A DNA stretch of 64,000 nt, taken from assembly GCA_020846635.1 (NCBI GenBank), contig JADLDO010000019.1, positions 52,079-116,078 of the forward strand, given 5' to 3'. Numbering within the stretch: the stretch's first letter is position 1; each line of letters opens with the position of its first letter. The notes under the pieces were generated by a model, which made no database searches, was not told the DNA's origin, and saw nothing but the letters and a program-made list of their open reading frames with translations. Position numbers and translations under genes: made by a program. This DNA comes from Caldilineaceae bacterium (GTDB lineage: Bacteria; Chloroflexota; Anaerolineae; Caldilineales; Caldilineaceae). This document shows, one piece after another, positions 35,592 to 44,612 of the stretch.

Positions 35592-38179
35592 TGGGCAGTT
35601 ACCTACCGGGTATCCACGAACCGGATCAGCAGGCAGCGGCGCTGTTTGTCGGCAAGCCAGGCACGGTTGTTTTTACAGAGGCCATTGGCTCCAACCCTAA
35701 CAACAAGAGTGGCGGGGATTATCGTTGGTGGGCCGAACGTGGATATCGCGTCATTGTGCGGCTGAACAATGGCTATAAGCCGGATGGCACCATCCCCGCG
35801 CCGTCTCTCTATGAGTCATTTGCCCAGCGTTGTGCGACCTTTGTAGCAGTATCGCAGGGCTGCCAGAGATGGATTATTGGCAATGAGCCGAATCACGAGC
35901 AGGAGCGCCCCAACGGGCAGATCATACGGGCCGTTGACTATGCCCGCTGCTTCATGCTGTGCCGTAATGCGATCAAGCGAGTCAACAGCACGCACAAGGT
36001 CATTGTCGCAGCCGTTGCGCCGTGGGATCAGACAAGCGGCGATTGGCTGGCTTACTGGCGAACGATGCTGCAAACCATTGCGGACAATGCCATTGCGGAC
36101 AATGCCACTACGAATGACGCCGGTGCGGACGGGATCAGCCTCCACGCCTACACACACGGCCCAGATCCCAGCCTGATCACCAGCGAACACAGAGAGCATG
36201 GCTGGCTTTGGCATTTTCGCACCTACCGCGATCAACTGGCCGCCGTACCCGCTTCCATGCGCCACCTGCCGGTGGATCTCACCGAAACGGATCAGCTTGA
36301 GCCGTGGGCAGATGCCAACACAGGCTGGGTGCAGATGGCGATGCGTGAGGTAGACGCATGGAACCGCACATCCGGCAACCAGATGATTCGCAGCGTGGTG
36401 CTCTATCGCTGGCCTCGCCACGACAAGGTGTACTCGTTCGCGGACAAAGCCGGTGTGCAAGATGACTTTCGGGAAGCGTGCAAGCAAAGCTATGTGGTGC
36501 CAGGTGTGAGTGTGCAGACAGAGCCGGAACAGACATTTATGCCAAGTGTACACAGTGGGAGCCAAGAGGCGACATTGCCAGAGCGGAAAATTGACGCGGA
36601 TTTCACCCGGCGCGTGCCAAAGTTTACTCCCTACAAGGAAGTGCCTGGGCGCAAGGTCTACCGGCTGATCAAGGCCGAATATGTGCCGGATGGAGCGCGG
36701 CGCTTTGGCCCGGATCATCACATCCTCGTCGATGTGCTGGACGCCAGCGGCAAGCGGCAAATGGGCGTGCCGGTCAACTTCTATTGGGACAGCAGCATGT
36801 TTACCACCCCTGTCAACAAGACGAGCGAACCCTACGGCGCTGATTACGGCATGAATGCCCACAGCCAGAGCTATGGCGTGTGGGTGGGCAACTTCCGCGA
36901 GGCGAGCGACGACGTGTTTGGCATGGGCTTGGGAACGATTGAACAGCCGGACTGGAATCACCACGTTGACTACTACCTGGTGTTCCAGGAAGTGACAATT
37001 CCCGCAGCAACTCAGCCTGCGCCAACACCTGAGCCTTCTCAGCCTGCACCGCAGCCGGTGCCAGCGACGCCCGCACCATCCCCACAAGAGCCAAGCCCCA
37101 CGCCTGCAATAACCAAGCTGATTTGGCCGACCAATGCCGTGCGTACCCAACGTTGGGGCGAGAACCCGGAGTTTTACCAACAGCGGCTGGGTATCCCCTA
37201 CCACAACGGCATTGACCACGGCGCGCCAGTGGGGACGCCGGTTGTGGCGATGGCCGATGGGGAGGTGATGTTTGTAGGCACCGATCCTGGCTATGGCAAC
37301 TATGTGCGCGTCTACCATGCCCAATTTGGCATTCACACTTTTGTTGCACATCTGCATCGCTCTACCGTGGAGGTGGGGCAGATGGTCAAGCAGGGGCAGG
37401 TGATTGCCTTCTCCGGTGCTACGGGATTGACAGCCGCCAGCATCGACGGTGGTACGGCAGACACCTCGCAACCTGCACCCCATACCCATACGGAGATCCG
37501 CCTTGGCTCTCGTGATGCTTACGCTGAGGGTACCTTTGGGCATGGCAACGGACGTGTGGATCCGGAAGCGGCGATGTACCTGATCAATCGCGTGGTCAGT
37601 GGCAGCAGTGGCGCGCAGCTTGCCACCATTGATCCGCTGGTCGCAGAGGCACTTTGGCAAGTGGAATCGAGTGGGGAAGGCTTCGAGGATGGCGAGTTGA
37701 AGATTCGCTTTGAGGCGCACATCTTCGAGCGGTATTTGAACAACCCCACGGTCTTTGCCCAGCATTTCCGCTATGACAAAGCGGATCCTCTCAAGGCGTG
37801 GGTCACTACCCCGGACCGTACGACCGAGGCGATGTATCACCAACGCGGGCAAAGTGGCGAGTGGATGGCATTTGAGATTGCGTCGAAGCTGAACCGCACC
37901 GCGGCCTTGCTGTCCATCAGCATGGGCGCGCCGCAGATCATGGGCTTTCATTACGCGGATATTGGCTATCACACGCCACAAGCCATGTTTGAGGCATTTT
38001 CCCGCGCCCTGGCACCGCAGATCATGGGCTTTTGGCAGTTGTGCCAGCACAAGAAACTGGCGGAACCCATGCGAGCCAAGGATTGGCCGGAGATTGTGCG
38101 GCGATACAACGGGGAAGGCTTCGAGGCGATCTATGTGTCGCGCTTGGTGCAAGCGTACCGGGAGCTAGGTGGCGCATGA
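35591..38179 (+). CDS. Three-domain endolysin (GH-like, M23, muramidase)
   Basis: 862 residues without a signal peptide. Domain 1 (about 1-300) resembles a clan-A glycoside hydrolase barrel, with a candidate acid/base Glu99 in IIGNEPN and a candidate nucleophile Glu232 in DLTETDQ. A beta-type linker domain (about 335-470) and a Pro-rich hinge (470-505) follow. Domain 2 (about 510-665) is an M23 zinc endopeptidase: His538/Asp542 in YHNGIDHG and the HTH pair His631/His633. Domain 3 (about 675-862) is a DUF3380-type N-acetylmuramidase, with Glu692 in LWQVESSGEGF and GAPQIMGFHY. It should cut both glycan and peptide bonds of peptidoglycan after holin release. Confidence 0.85.
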   Translation: MGSYLPGIHEPDQQAAALFVGKPGTVVFTEAIGSNPNNKSGGDYRWWAERGYRVIVRLNNGYKPDGTIPAPSLYESFAQRCATFVAVSQGCQRWIIGNEPNHEQERPNGQIIRAVDYARCFMLCRNAIKRVNSTHKVIVAAVAPWDQTSGDWLAYWRTMLQTIADNAIADNATTNDAGADGISLHAYTHGPDPSLITSEHREHGWLWHFRTYRDQLAAVPASMRHLPVDLTETDQLEPWADANTGWVQMAMREVDAWNRTSGNQMIRSVVLYRWPRHDKVYSFADKAGVQDDFREACKQSYVVPGVSVQTEPEQTFMPSVHSGSQEATLPERKIDADFTRRVPKFTPYKEVPGRKVYRLIKAEYVPDGARRFGPDHHILVDVLDASGKRQMGVPVNFYWDSSMFTTPVNKTSEPYGADYGMNAHSQSYGVWVGNFREASDDVFGMGLGTIEQPDWNHHVDYYLVFQEVTIPAATQPAPTPEPSQPAPQPVPATPAPSPQEPSPTPAITKLIWPTNAVRTQRWGENPEFYQQRLGIPYHNGIDHGAPVGTPVVAMADGEVMFVGTDPGYGNYVRVYHAQFGIHTFVAHLHRSTVEVGQMVKQGQVIAFSGATGLTAASIDGGTADTSQPAPHTHTEIRLGSRDAYAEGTFGHGNGRVDPEAAMYLINRVVSGSSGAQLATIDPLVAEALWQVESSGEGFEDGELKIRFEAHIFERYLNNPTVFAQHFRYDKADPLKAWVTTPDRTTEAMYHQRGQSGEWMAFEIASKLNRTAALLSISMGAPQIMGFHYADIGYHTPQAMFEAFSRALAPQIMGFWQLCQHKKLAEPMRAKDWPEIVRRYNGEGFEAIYVSRLVQAYRELGGA

Positions 38180-38299
38180 CCGCCAATACCGTCGGCATGA
38201 TCATCGCTCCACCATTCTGACCGTGGCACTTGGTGGGCTTGTGTGGAGCGTTTTTCAGCGAACTCGTTCGTAATTTGTAGCATCCCACAGGAGGGACAA

Positions 38300-38428
38300 A
38301 TGAAACGCATTGTGATCGCATTGATGTTGGCTGCATTGTTGGGCGTTGGGTTCGTGGGTTCGGTCGCTCAGATGCCTGATGGGGAGACGCTCGCTGTGAA
38401 TTGGAACAGCGGCGCGGGGAACGGATAG
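38300..38428 (+). CDS. Small exported or membrane peptide
   Basis: 42 residues: MKR plus a hydrophobic stretch (IVIALMLAALLGVGFVGSVAQ) and a short polar tail, preceded by AGGAGG 6 bases before the ATG. The strong ribosome-binding site supports translation. It could be a signal-anchored lysis accessory (spanin-like) or an anti-holin; no motif decides. Confidence 0.55.
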   Translation: MKRIVIALMLAALLGVGFVGSVAQMPDGETLAVNWNSGAGNG

Positions 38429-38439
38429 GCAGTCGGCGC

Positions 38440-38532
38440 ATGACAGGCACACTCGCGGGCATCGTCACGATTGTTGCGGTGGGGCTGCTGGTGGGTGTGC
38501 TGCGTTTCATTTTCAGCCGCAAGCGTGGCTAA
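38440..38532 (+). CDS. 30-residue membrane peptide
   Basis: MTGTLAGIVTIVAVGLL continues as one hydrophobic span and ends in a basic FSRKRG tail, with N-out topology predicted by charge. It lies 11 bases after the previous small gene in the lysis region. No clear ribosome-binding site, so the call is tentative. Confidence 0.4.
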   Translation: MTGTLAGIVTIVAVGLLVGVLRFIFSRKRG

Positions 38533-38561
38533 ACCAATTTTCAAACATTGAGGAGGGCAGT

Positions 38562-39044
38562 ATGGATTCACTGATTAGCTGGGTACCCGCCATTTTGGGA
38601 CTGTTGGCTCTCATCGTGGCCTTTGTTTTCGTTGTGGCAAATCGGGGCAACAACGCTCCCATCGACTTAGGGGCCGCACTGGACTTGGCGGAGGATGGGC
38701 TGGAGTACGTGGAGGATGAGGGCGTTCGCTTCATTCAGACCATCATCCCCGCGGCCAAGGAGTTTGTGAAGGGCGCTCGCCAATTCTACATTAGCGGCGA
38801 ACTCGAACTTGACCAACTCAAGCCAAAGGTCATGGAAGAGATGAAGTCGATGTTCCCCGACGTGGACGAAAAGCAACTGGAATTTGCCGTCGAAGCTGCG
38901 GTCTTTGGCGTCAAGCTTGTGGCGAAAGAGGCATGGCATCGTCTGCCGCAGGGGGGTGAGGAGGGCGAGATTGTACCCCCCGTTCCTTACCTTGCCGCAT
39001 ATATTCGCGACCAGGGTGGGCAGGACAAAGGATCGTGGAAGTAA
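38562..39044 (+). CDS. Phage holin, LLH/superfamily 6-like
   Basis: 160 residues: one N-terminal span (VPAILGLLALIVAFVFVVA, about 8-26) followed by a long charged helical region, with a conserved-looking DVDEKQLEFAVEAAVFGVKLV segment. This is the Holin_LLH / phage_holin_6 layout. GAGGAGGG lies about 8 bases before the ATG. It closes the lysis block, directly before the terminase small subunit. Confidence 0.65.
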   Translation: MDSLISWVPAILGLLALIVAFVFVVANRGNNAPIDLGAALDLAEDGLEYVEDEGVRFIQTIIPAAKEFVKGARQFYISGELELDQLKPKVMEEMKSMFPDVDEKQLEFAVEAAVFGVKLVAKEAWHRLPQGGEEGEIVPPVPYLAAYIRDQGGQDKGSWK

Positions 39045-39078
39045 CGCCAACGGGCTTGGGGTAGGGAAGTAGGACGTT

Positions 39079-39708
39079 ATGGCAGTTGAGTTGGTCGCTG
39101 GCGAAAAGTTACCCGGCGAAAGCAAAAAGGCGATTATTGCGTGCAATGACTGGTTGCGACTTGGGCCTGGTCGAACTTTGGTTGCACTCGTGGGGAAATA
39201 CGCCGAAATGCACCAAAGTACACCGCCCACAAGGTCTTTGCATACCCTGAAGCGATGGTCAACCGATTTTGGCTGGCAAGCCCGCGAAGAAGCCTATGAC
39301 GCCGCTATCGAAGCGGTAAAGAACGCACGTCGTCGCGAGATTATGGAGTCAGGGCTGGCGTTGGACTATGAGCGAGTGGTCAAGCTCAAGACGCTGGCGG
39401 ATTTCCTGGAGAGCCAGATCGCAGAAGAAGATCCTGCCGGTAAACGAGCCAATGTTTGGGTCAAAGACTACAAGCGCCTTGGTGGCGGCGAATTTGGAGA
39501 GACGGTCGAGATTGAGCGTTTCAACGCCGCTCTGATTGCCGAGTTCCGCGCCTCTCTGGATGACCTAGCTAAAGAGACAGGCGGGCGCAAGCAAAACGTG
39601 AAGATGGAACACAGCGGTTCGGTGGATTTTACATCCGATGACGCGGCCAAGGCCAAAGAGGAACTAGACGCATTTGAACAGCGTAGACGCGACGACGCTC
39701 AGTCTTGA
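39079..39708 (+). CDS. Terminase small subunit
   Basis: 209 residues. A helix-turn-helix-like segment (SLHTLKRWSTDFGWQAREEAYD, about 50-72) that should bind the packaging site, a central oligomerisation helix region (REIMESGLALDYERVVKLKTLADFLE), and an acidic C-terminus. The position immediately before the large subunit, with 35 bases of overlap, supports the call; sequence alone is only suggestive. Confidence 0.75.
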   Translation: MAVELVAGEKLPGESKKAIIACNDWLRLGPGRTLVALVGKYAEMHQSTPPTRSLHTLKRWSTDFGWQAREEAYDAAIEAVKNARRREIMESGLALDYERVVKLKTLADFLESQIAEEDPAGKRANVWVKDYKRLGGGEFGETVEIERFNAALIAEFRASLDDLAKETGGRKQNVKMEHSGSVDFTSDDAAKAKEELDAFEQRRRDDAQS

Positions 39709-41272
39709 GCGACAAAAAATCGAATGGCTGAAGTGCTCGATGAGCATCCATTATTGGCTGTTGAATTACGTTTACATCTTCAACGCCACTGACAAGAATT
39801 GGGTGCGTTTCGACTTGTGGCCCGCGCAATCTGACACGCTCGACAGGCTGGCGCAGAGGCGGCAATCCATCGTGCTCAAGGCGCGGCAGTTGGGGTTATC
39901 GTGGCTCACGCTCTGCTACGCGCTCCATTCGATGCTCTTCCATCCCGCAGCGACGATCCTGATGTTTAGCAAGCGCGACGACGAGGCGATTGAACTGCTT
40001 GACCGGCTCAAAGACATTTATGCGCGACTGCCGAGCTGGATGCAAGCGCGCTCGATCATGGCAGACTCTCAGCACGATTGGGAGCTTTCCAACGGCTCCA
40101 GTGCCAAGAGCTTCCCTTCAACGGGAGGCCGTTCTTACACCGGCTCCCTGGTCATCGTGGATGAGGCGGATTTTGTGCAGGATCTGGACGGTCTGATCAA
40201 TGCGGTCAAGCCGACCATCGACGCGGGTGGTCAGATGATCATGATCTCCACCGTGGACAAGAGCCGCCCTGAAAGCCCGTTCAAGCGCATCTATCGAGGT
40301 GCCAAGCGCGGGCATACTGACTGGCAAGCGATCTTCCTGCCTTGGCACGCACGCCCAGGCCGGACAGCCGCTTGGTATCAGGCGCAAACTGCCGACGTGC
40401 TGGCACGCACTGGAGCGCTGGATGATATGCATCAAGAGTACCCCGCGACGGACACGGAAGCTCTGGCCCCGCGCAGCCTCGACAAGCGCATTTCGCCCCT
40501 CTGGATTGAAGCGTGCTACGAAGAGCGTGAACCGCTGGATCTCCTGCGTCTGCCCAAAGATGCACCGGCGATTGTTGGGCTTGAGGTCTATGTTCTGCCA
40601 CAGAAGGATCGGGAATATGTGATTGGCGGCGACCCGGCTGAAGGCAACCCGACCTCTGATGACAGCGCCTTGACGGTGCTGGACAAGTTGACCGGCGAAG
40701 AGTGTGCGGTGCTGGCCGGGAAGTTCGAGCCCAGCGTCTTTGGCTCTTACGTGCGTGAGGTGGGCATTTGGTACAACAACGCGGCGGCGATGATCGAGCG
40801 CAACAACCACGGTCATGCCGTGATCCAGTGGCTAGAGGAACACGCCAAGTCTATTACCCTGCTGGCGGGCCATGATAGCAAAACAGGCTGGATGTCGAGC
40901 AGACTCGGCAAGTCGCTGCTCTATACCGAGGTCGCCGATCATTTTCGCCAAAATGCCGGGAACCCTCTGGGTGTTGGTGGCTCAGCATCGCCCACCAAGG
41001 TGCTGCACTCATTTGCATCCTATCAACAGATTGCCAGCATCAAGGGTGCGACCCTGAGCGCGCCCGATGGACAGCACGACGACCGTGCGGACAGCTATGC
41101 GCTGGCCCACGTGGCGCGCGGTGCCGATGTAGAGGCAAACGTGGCTGTGGCTGTCCAGGCCACGCAACTCTATGGCAGTCGCGGGCGGCAGCAGGTCAGT
41201 CCTAACGAACCCTATCGCAGTCCCAACCGCGGTGGGAGCCGTGGAGGAGGAATTTATGGCAGTCGCGGTTAA
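39674..41272 (+). CDS. terL: Terminase large subunit
   Basis: 532 residues. The packaging ATPase has a Walker A variant ARQLGLS (70-76) and Walker B LVIVDEAD (159-166), with a coupling STVDKSRPESPF region. The RNase H-like nuclease has VIGGDPAEGN (about 315-324), IERNNHG and a final DDRADSYALA acidic cluster. It pumps DNA into proheads and cuts concatemers. It starts at TTG 39674 inside the small-subunit gene; the Gly/Arg/Ser-rich tail overlaps the portal gene by 17 bases. Confidence 0.92.
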   Translation: MNSVDATTLSLERQKIEWLKCSMSIHYWLLNYVYIFNATDKNWVRFDLWPAQSDTLDRLAQRRQSIVLKARQLGLSWLTLCYALHSMLFHPAATILMFSKRDDEAIELLDRLKDIYARLPSWMQARSIMADSQHDWELSNGSSAKSFPSTGGRSYTGSLVIVDEADFVQDLDGLINAVKPTIDAGGQMIMISTVDKSRPESPFKRIYRGAKRGHTDWQAIFLPWHARPGRTAAWYQAQTADVLARTGALDDMHQEYPATDTEALAPRSLDKRISPLWIEACYEEREPLDLLRLPKDAPAIVGLEVYVLPQKDREYVIGGDPAEGNPTSDDSALTVLDKLTGEECAVLAGKFEPSVFGSYVREVGIWYNNAAAMIERNNHGHAVIQWLEEHAKSITLLAGHDSKTGWMSSRLGKSLLYTEVADHFRQNAGNPLGVGGSASPTKVLHSFASYQQIASIKGATLSAPDGQHDDRADSYALAHVARGADVEANVAVAVQATQLYGSRGRQQVSPNEPYRSPNRGGSRGGGIYGSRG

Positions 41273-42851
41273 ACGCCCTTCCCTGTGGACACGCGTGCGC
41301 GGTGTCTTTGCGCGGCCCGCTGTGGTCTCTGAATTGATCGGTCGCTATGCGGTCAGTACGGCCCAGTTCTTCATGTCGCGCTTCAACGCCGCGCTCAAGA
41401 CCGTGGATGAGACGATCCCCGACTATGAGTATTGGGATCGCCTGCGTCGCGGCAAGCTGAGCGGCTATACCCTGGGCGGTCTCTTCTCTGACCGTATTGA
41501 GCGCGTGCTGGCAGCCTGGGTGTTGGGCGATGGTGTGGAGGTCGCCTTGCGCGAGGATGAGGGCGATGCAGAGGACGACGAGGACGCGCAAAAGATTGAC
41601 GACGCTCGTCGCGATTATACCAATGCCGAGTTGAAGCACTTCATCAACAGTCTCTTGGACTCCGGCCAAAGTGACGAGAATGAGGGCAATGAGGACTTGG
41701 ATGATGTCAACAACTCTCTGCTGCTTACGGTCATGCGCGACAGCATGGGGCTGGGGGATCAGTACATCTTTGTCAACCCCGATGGCACGCTATCTGTGCC
41801 CTCCCCGGAGACGGTCACGGTCACACGCAATGCGCGTGACTACCGGCGCGTGGAGAAGGTGGTCATCACCACACGCACAACCGACGGTGAGGTGATCACG
41901 GATGAGTACCGGGCTGATGGGCGCACCATCACCATCAAGCGCGGCAATGAGGAGGTGGAGGTACTCAACTTTGCCAACCTGATTGGCCGCATCCCGATGG
42001 TGCATGTCGCCTTTGGGCGCAGCCGCAATGAGACCAACGGCCATTCGATCCATGAGGCATTGCGCCCCCTCTATGACCAGTATGACGACGTACTCTTCAA
42101 GCAGATCGACGGGGCCAAGCTGCTGGGCAACCCCATTCCCACCTTTGAGGGCATGGAGAAGATCTCTGAGGTCATCAACGCCAATGCGCCGGTGGTAGTG
42201 GACTCCTATACCGACAGCGAAGGCAATGAAGTAGACCGGCCCCAGGTGACGATTGACCAGAACGCGGTGATCTTCGTGGGCAAGGGTGGGCGCTTTCATT
42301 TTGCAGCGCCGCCAACAGGCTTCACCAAAGACACACAGCAGGTGTTGAAGACGCTCTTCCTCCTGCTCTTGGACCGCACCGGTATTCCAGAGTTTATCTG
42401 GGGCAATGAGTTAAGTAGCGCCCGCGCCTCGTCGGATACGCAGATGGTTCAGTTCACCAAAGACATCCAGGGTTGGCGGCGCGACCAGGGAGGCTGGATT
42501 GTCAAGCTCTGCAAGATCTGGTTGCAGGTGCGGGCCTTGACCGACCCCATGATTGTAGTAGGGCCATTGACGGCGAATTGGCCTGCGCTCCTGGATGAGG
42601 ATCAGGAACTGCGCCTGAAGCGGATTGAGGCGGCCAAGAAGGAGGGCACTTTGACCAACAAGACCTTCCTGAAACTGCTCGACCTGGTGAAGAACCCGGA
42701 GCAGGAGGCAGAGGAGGCTGAGGCGGAAGCCAAGAAGCGGCAGGATGAAATGTTTCCGGATGGCAGCACACCGGCTTTCAACAAGAATCTGAAGGACGGT
42801 CAAAACGATACCCAGGATGATCAGGACGAAGAGGAGGATGAGGACGAATGA
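41256..42851 (+). CDS. Portal protein (SPP1 Gp6-like)
   Basis: 531 residues from ATG 41256, which has GGAGGAGG 6 bases upstream. It has the portal layout: N-terminal wing (FMSRFNAALKTVDETIPDYEYWDRLRRG), the core DQYDDVLFKQIDGAKLLGNPIP and the late KTLFLLLLDRTGIPEFIWGNELSSARASSD stem/crown region, then a coiled, strongly acidic tail (QDDQDEEEDEDE). It forms the dodecameric DNA channel at the head vertex and binds terminase. Confidence 0.88.
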   Translation: MAVAVKRPSLWTRVRGVFARPAVVSELIGRYAVSTAQFFMSRFNAALKTVDETIPDYEYWDRLRRGKLSGYTLGGLFSDRIERVLAAWVLGDGVEVALREDEGDAEDDEDAQKIDDARRDYTNAELKHFINSLLDSGQSDENEGNEDLDDVNNSLLLTVMRDSMGLGDQYIFVNPDGTLSVPSPETVTVTRNARDYRRVEKVVITTRTTDGEVITDEYRADGRTITIKRGNEEVEVLNFANLIGRIPMVHVAFGRSRNETNGHSIHEALRPLYDQYDDVLFKQIDGAKLLGNPIPTFEGMEKISEVINANAPVVVDSYTDSEGNEVDRPQVTIDQNAVIFVGKGGRFHFAAPPTGFTKDTQQVLKTLFLLLLDRTGIPEFIWGNELSSARASSDTQMVQFTKDIQGWRRDQGGWIVKLCKIWLQVRALTDPMIVVGPLTANWPALLDEDQELRLKRIEAAKKEGTLTNKTFLKLLDLVKNPEQEAEEAEAEAKKRQDEMFPDGSTPAFNKNLKDGQNDTQDDQDEEEDEDE

Positions 42852-43006
42852 TCCCAGACCTAGATCGGGGAATTGCTTGGACATGGCCTTTCGGTGCGGT
42901 GCGCGGCAATAAGCGACGTGCTGGCTTCACCACCAACAAGGGTAAGCCGCGCAACAAGGCCCGGGCCAGGATGGCGCGGGAGAGCCGCAGGAGGAACCGC
43001 GGATGA
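42848..43006 (+). CDS. 52-residue basic protein
   Basis: Very basic (MIPDLDRGIAWTWPFGAVRG, then a Lys/Arg-rich tail ending SRRRNRG). ATGA overlap with the portal gene and an ATGA overlap with the next gene argue for real translation. It may bind DNA or a head component; family not recognised. Confidence 0.55.
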   Translation: MIPDLDRGIAWTWPFGAVRGNKRRAGFTTNKGKPRNKARARMARESRRRNRG

Positions 43007-43317
43007 ACAGGCGCACTTTCTTCGGGGTCATCAGTGCGCTGTGCGCGGCGTTGACAGTGGGCCGCAAGTCGGAAATTCGCTTTGTGGAGTTTGCCCCACC
43101 CGGTCAGCCACCGGCGATTTGTTGGGCGCCAGGCCATGTGCCTGAACGTTTTGCGTGGCTGTGGAGTGGCGATTGGGGGACTGACCGCATTCCGCCAGAG
43201 CAGATAAGACTTGGCTATGCCACGCGCCAATTGTCGCTTACGGGTATGTATTTGTCAGATGTGCCGCGGGAGGGCTTCGAGCCAATCACGTACTGGATTC
43301 GAGGGGCATCGGCGTAA
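43003..43317 (+). CDS. Hypothetical protein with N-terminal hydrophobic leader
   Basis: 104 residues. MNRRTFFGVISALCAALTV resembles a twin-arginine or Sec leader. The remainder is rich in Trp, Pro and Gly (CWAPGHVPERFAWLWSGDWG), suggesting a compact beta fold. It overlaps the basic peptide gene by 4 bases. Function unknown; an exported protein inside a head operon is unusual. Confidence 0.55.
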   Translation: MNRRTFFGVISALCAALTVGRKSEIRFVEFAPPGQPPAICWAPGHVPERFAWLWSGDWGTDRIPPEQIRLGYATRQLSLTGMYLSDVPREGFEPITYWIRGASA

Positions 43318-43319
43318 AC

Positions 43320-43350
43320 CGCACGCACATCGCCGCGGAACGTGCGTGCA
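43320..43350. other. Hairpin in 90-base gap
   Basis: GCACGCAC (43321-43328) pairs with GTGCGTGC (43342-43349) around a 13-base loop. No T-run follows. It lies between the leader-protein gene and the low-complexity protein gene. Confidence 0.45.
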
Positions 43351-43408
43351 GATGGGTTGTAGCAATCGAGATCGGAAAATCCGTAATTGAGCCAGGAGGC
43401 TAACTACC

Positions 43409-43885
43409 ATGTCAGAAAACAGAATGACGAGCAACAGGCCAATTGAACCGCGCGAGCAGCGCGAGTGGCAGGAAAACGTAGAGAAGCACTTGGCGAAGAT
43501 CGCTGAGGCGATGAGCGAACCTGCGGAACTGGAGCCGTTGCAGACAGAGGCACCAACCTTGCCGCAACCGCTGATCATCGTCGTCCAGAACGACCAGGAC
43601 GTAGACAAGCTCGTCGAGGCATTGCGGCAGGCGACAAGCGGAGGGCAGTCTAACGTCATCGCGAGCGATGGCCTTACGGTCACTAAGGTCAAGAAGCCTG
43701 CCGATGCTGTTGGCCCTGTGACCGTGGAAACGGTCGAGGTGGTTGAGGAGGAAAAGGCGACTCCGAAAACCACTGACAAGGCCGATGAGAAGCCCGCCGC
43801 GAAAGCGACTGATAAGGCCGAAGCCACGCCGGCCGCGAAGGCCGCGGAGAAGGCGGACGACAAGCCCGCGGCCAAGAAGAAGTAA
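43409..43885 (+). CDS. Structural-region protein with Lys/Ala/Asp-rich tail
   Basis: 158 residues. The first 100 are an acidic helical/beta part (EWQENVEKHLAKIAEAM; PLIIVVQNDQDVDKLVEALRQA). The last 55 are repeats of the type T-D-K-A-D/E-x-x-P-A-A-K-A, ending in KKK, a histone-like tail. AGGAGG precedes the ATG by 10 bases. It might bind DNA or act as a scaffold-like helper; no family named. Confidence 0.6.
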   Translation: MSENRMTSNRPIEPREQREWQENVEKHLAKIAEAMSEPAELEPLQTEAPTLPQPLIIVVQNDQDVDKLVEALRQATSGGQSNVIASDGLTVTKVKKPADAVGPVTVETVEVVEEEKATPKTTDKADEKPAAKATDKAEATPAAKAAEKADDKPAAKKK

Positions 43886-44052
43886 CGAGATCCACGCGTT
43901 GACATTGGACGGGGAGCCGCAAGGAGTCTCAAGTCCATTCGGCTTGAGAGCTAGTCGATAGACGAACGCGAACACAGAGGGGCGGCCACGCCGGGACGCG
44001 GCAAGACCGGCATCAATGACGAAGCTCAAAAATCAACAAGGAACGGTGGAAC

Positions 44053-44325
44053 ATGGACGAAGAGATCAAGATAAGCGTAAAGCCAAAGGCAACCGCTGGG
44101 CTAACTGAAGGCCGTATGGTTCATTATGTGATGCCAAACGGCAAGCATCGCCCTGCTGTGGTCGTGCAGGTTTGGAATCAAGAACTGGGCACGAGCAATC
44201 TGCAAGTGTTTACAGACGGCGACAACGATGGGGGGTGGGGCGAGAACGGCCTGTACTGGGCCACATCTATCATGTACTCAGAAGACCCTCAACCCGGCAC
44301 CTGGCATTGGATCGAACGCGCCTAA
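44053..44325 (+). CDS. Hypothetical phage protein
   Basis: 90 residues, beta-rich with GRMVHYVMPNGKHRPAVVVQVW and GGWGENGLYWATSIMYSEDPQPGTWHW. This sequence type is common among phage proteins of unknown function, often near structural genes. Its stop overlaps the start of the HTH protein (TAATG). Confidence 0.6.
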   Translation: MDEEIKISVKPKATAGLTEGRMVHYVMPNGKHRPAVVVQVWNQELGTSNLQVFTDGDNDGGWGENGLYWATSIMYSEDPQPGTWHWIERA

Positions 44326-44612
44326 TGACCGAGCCAAGCACGCTTGGCAAGCAACTGCTAACCTTGCGTTTAGAGAATGGCTACGGTTACGCACGCGCGG
44401 CGGCAGCTATCGGCATCTCTGCTAAGTTGCTGCGTATTTTCGAGTGGGGTTGGGAAGTGCCGAATCCAGCCACTCTTGAGCGCATAGCGAATGTGTACGG
44501 CGTGACGGCTGAAAGCCTGCGAGCATTGCCGACTGTCGAGGAGCGTCCACGTCCAGAAGAGGGAAAGTTCCATATCATCATCTCGCGCAGCAGGGAGGAC
44601 GACAATGCCTAA
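44325..44612 (+). CDS. XRE-like helix-turn-helix protein
   Basis: 95 residues. Residues about 5-65 form a lambda-repressor-like HTH: LGKQLLTLRLENGYGYARAA (helices 1-2), AIGISAKLLRIFEWG (recognition region), VPNPATLERIANVYGVT (helices 4-5). The tail is charged. It is the only recognised repressor-like fold in the prophage, but it sits in the late operon between head genes, so it is more likely a local regulator than the lysogeny repressor. TAATG and 8-base overlaps with its neighbours. Confidence 0.7.
   Translation: MTEPSTLGKQLLTLRLENGYGYARAAAAIGISAKLLRIFEWGWEVPNPATLERIANVYGVTAESLRALPTVEERPRPEEGKFHIIISRSREDDNA

Noticed and set aside
36070..36115. Short direct repeat CATTGCGGACAATGC in the endolysin gene
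   Set aside because: Only two to three copies coding IADNA; most likely local slippage rather than a functional site.
35816..38152. A 778-codon open frame on the minus strand
   Set aside because: It is antisense to the endolysin gene, which has recognisable domains; the reverse translation is His/Arg/Leu-rich with no domain or start signal. Long antisense frames are common at this GC content.
43909..43945. TTGACA followed by a CTCAAG/CTTGAG hairpin
   Set aside because: No acceptable -10 box at the right distance and the hairpin stem is only 6 bp, so neither a promoter nor a terminator is claimed.
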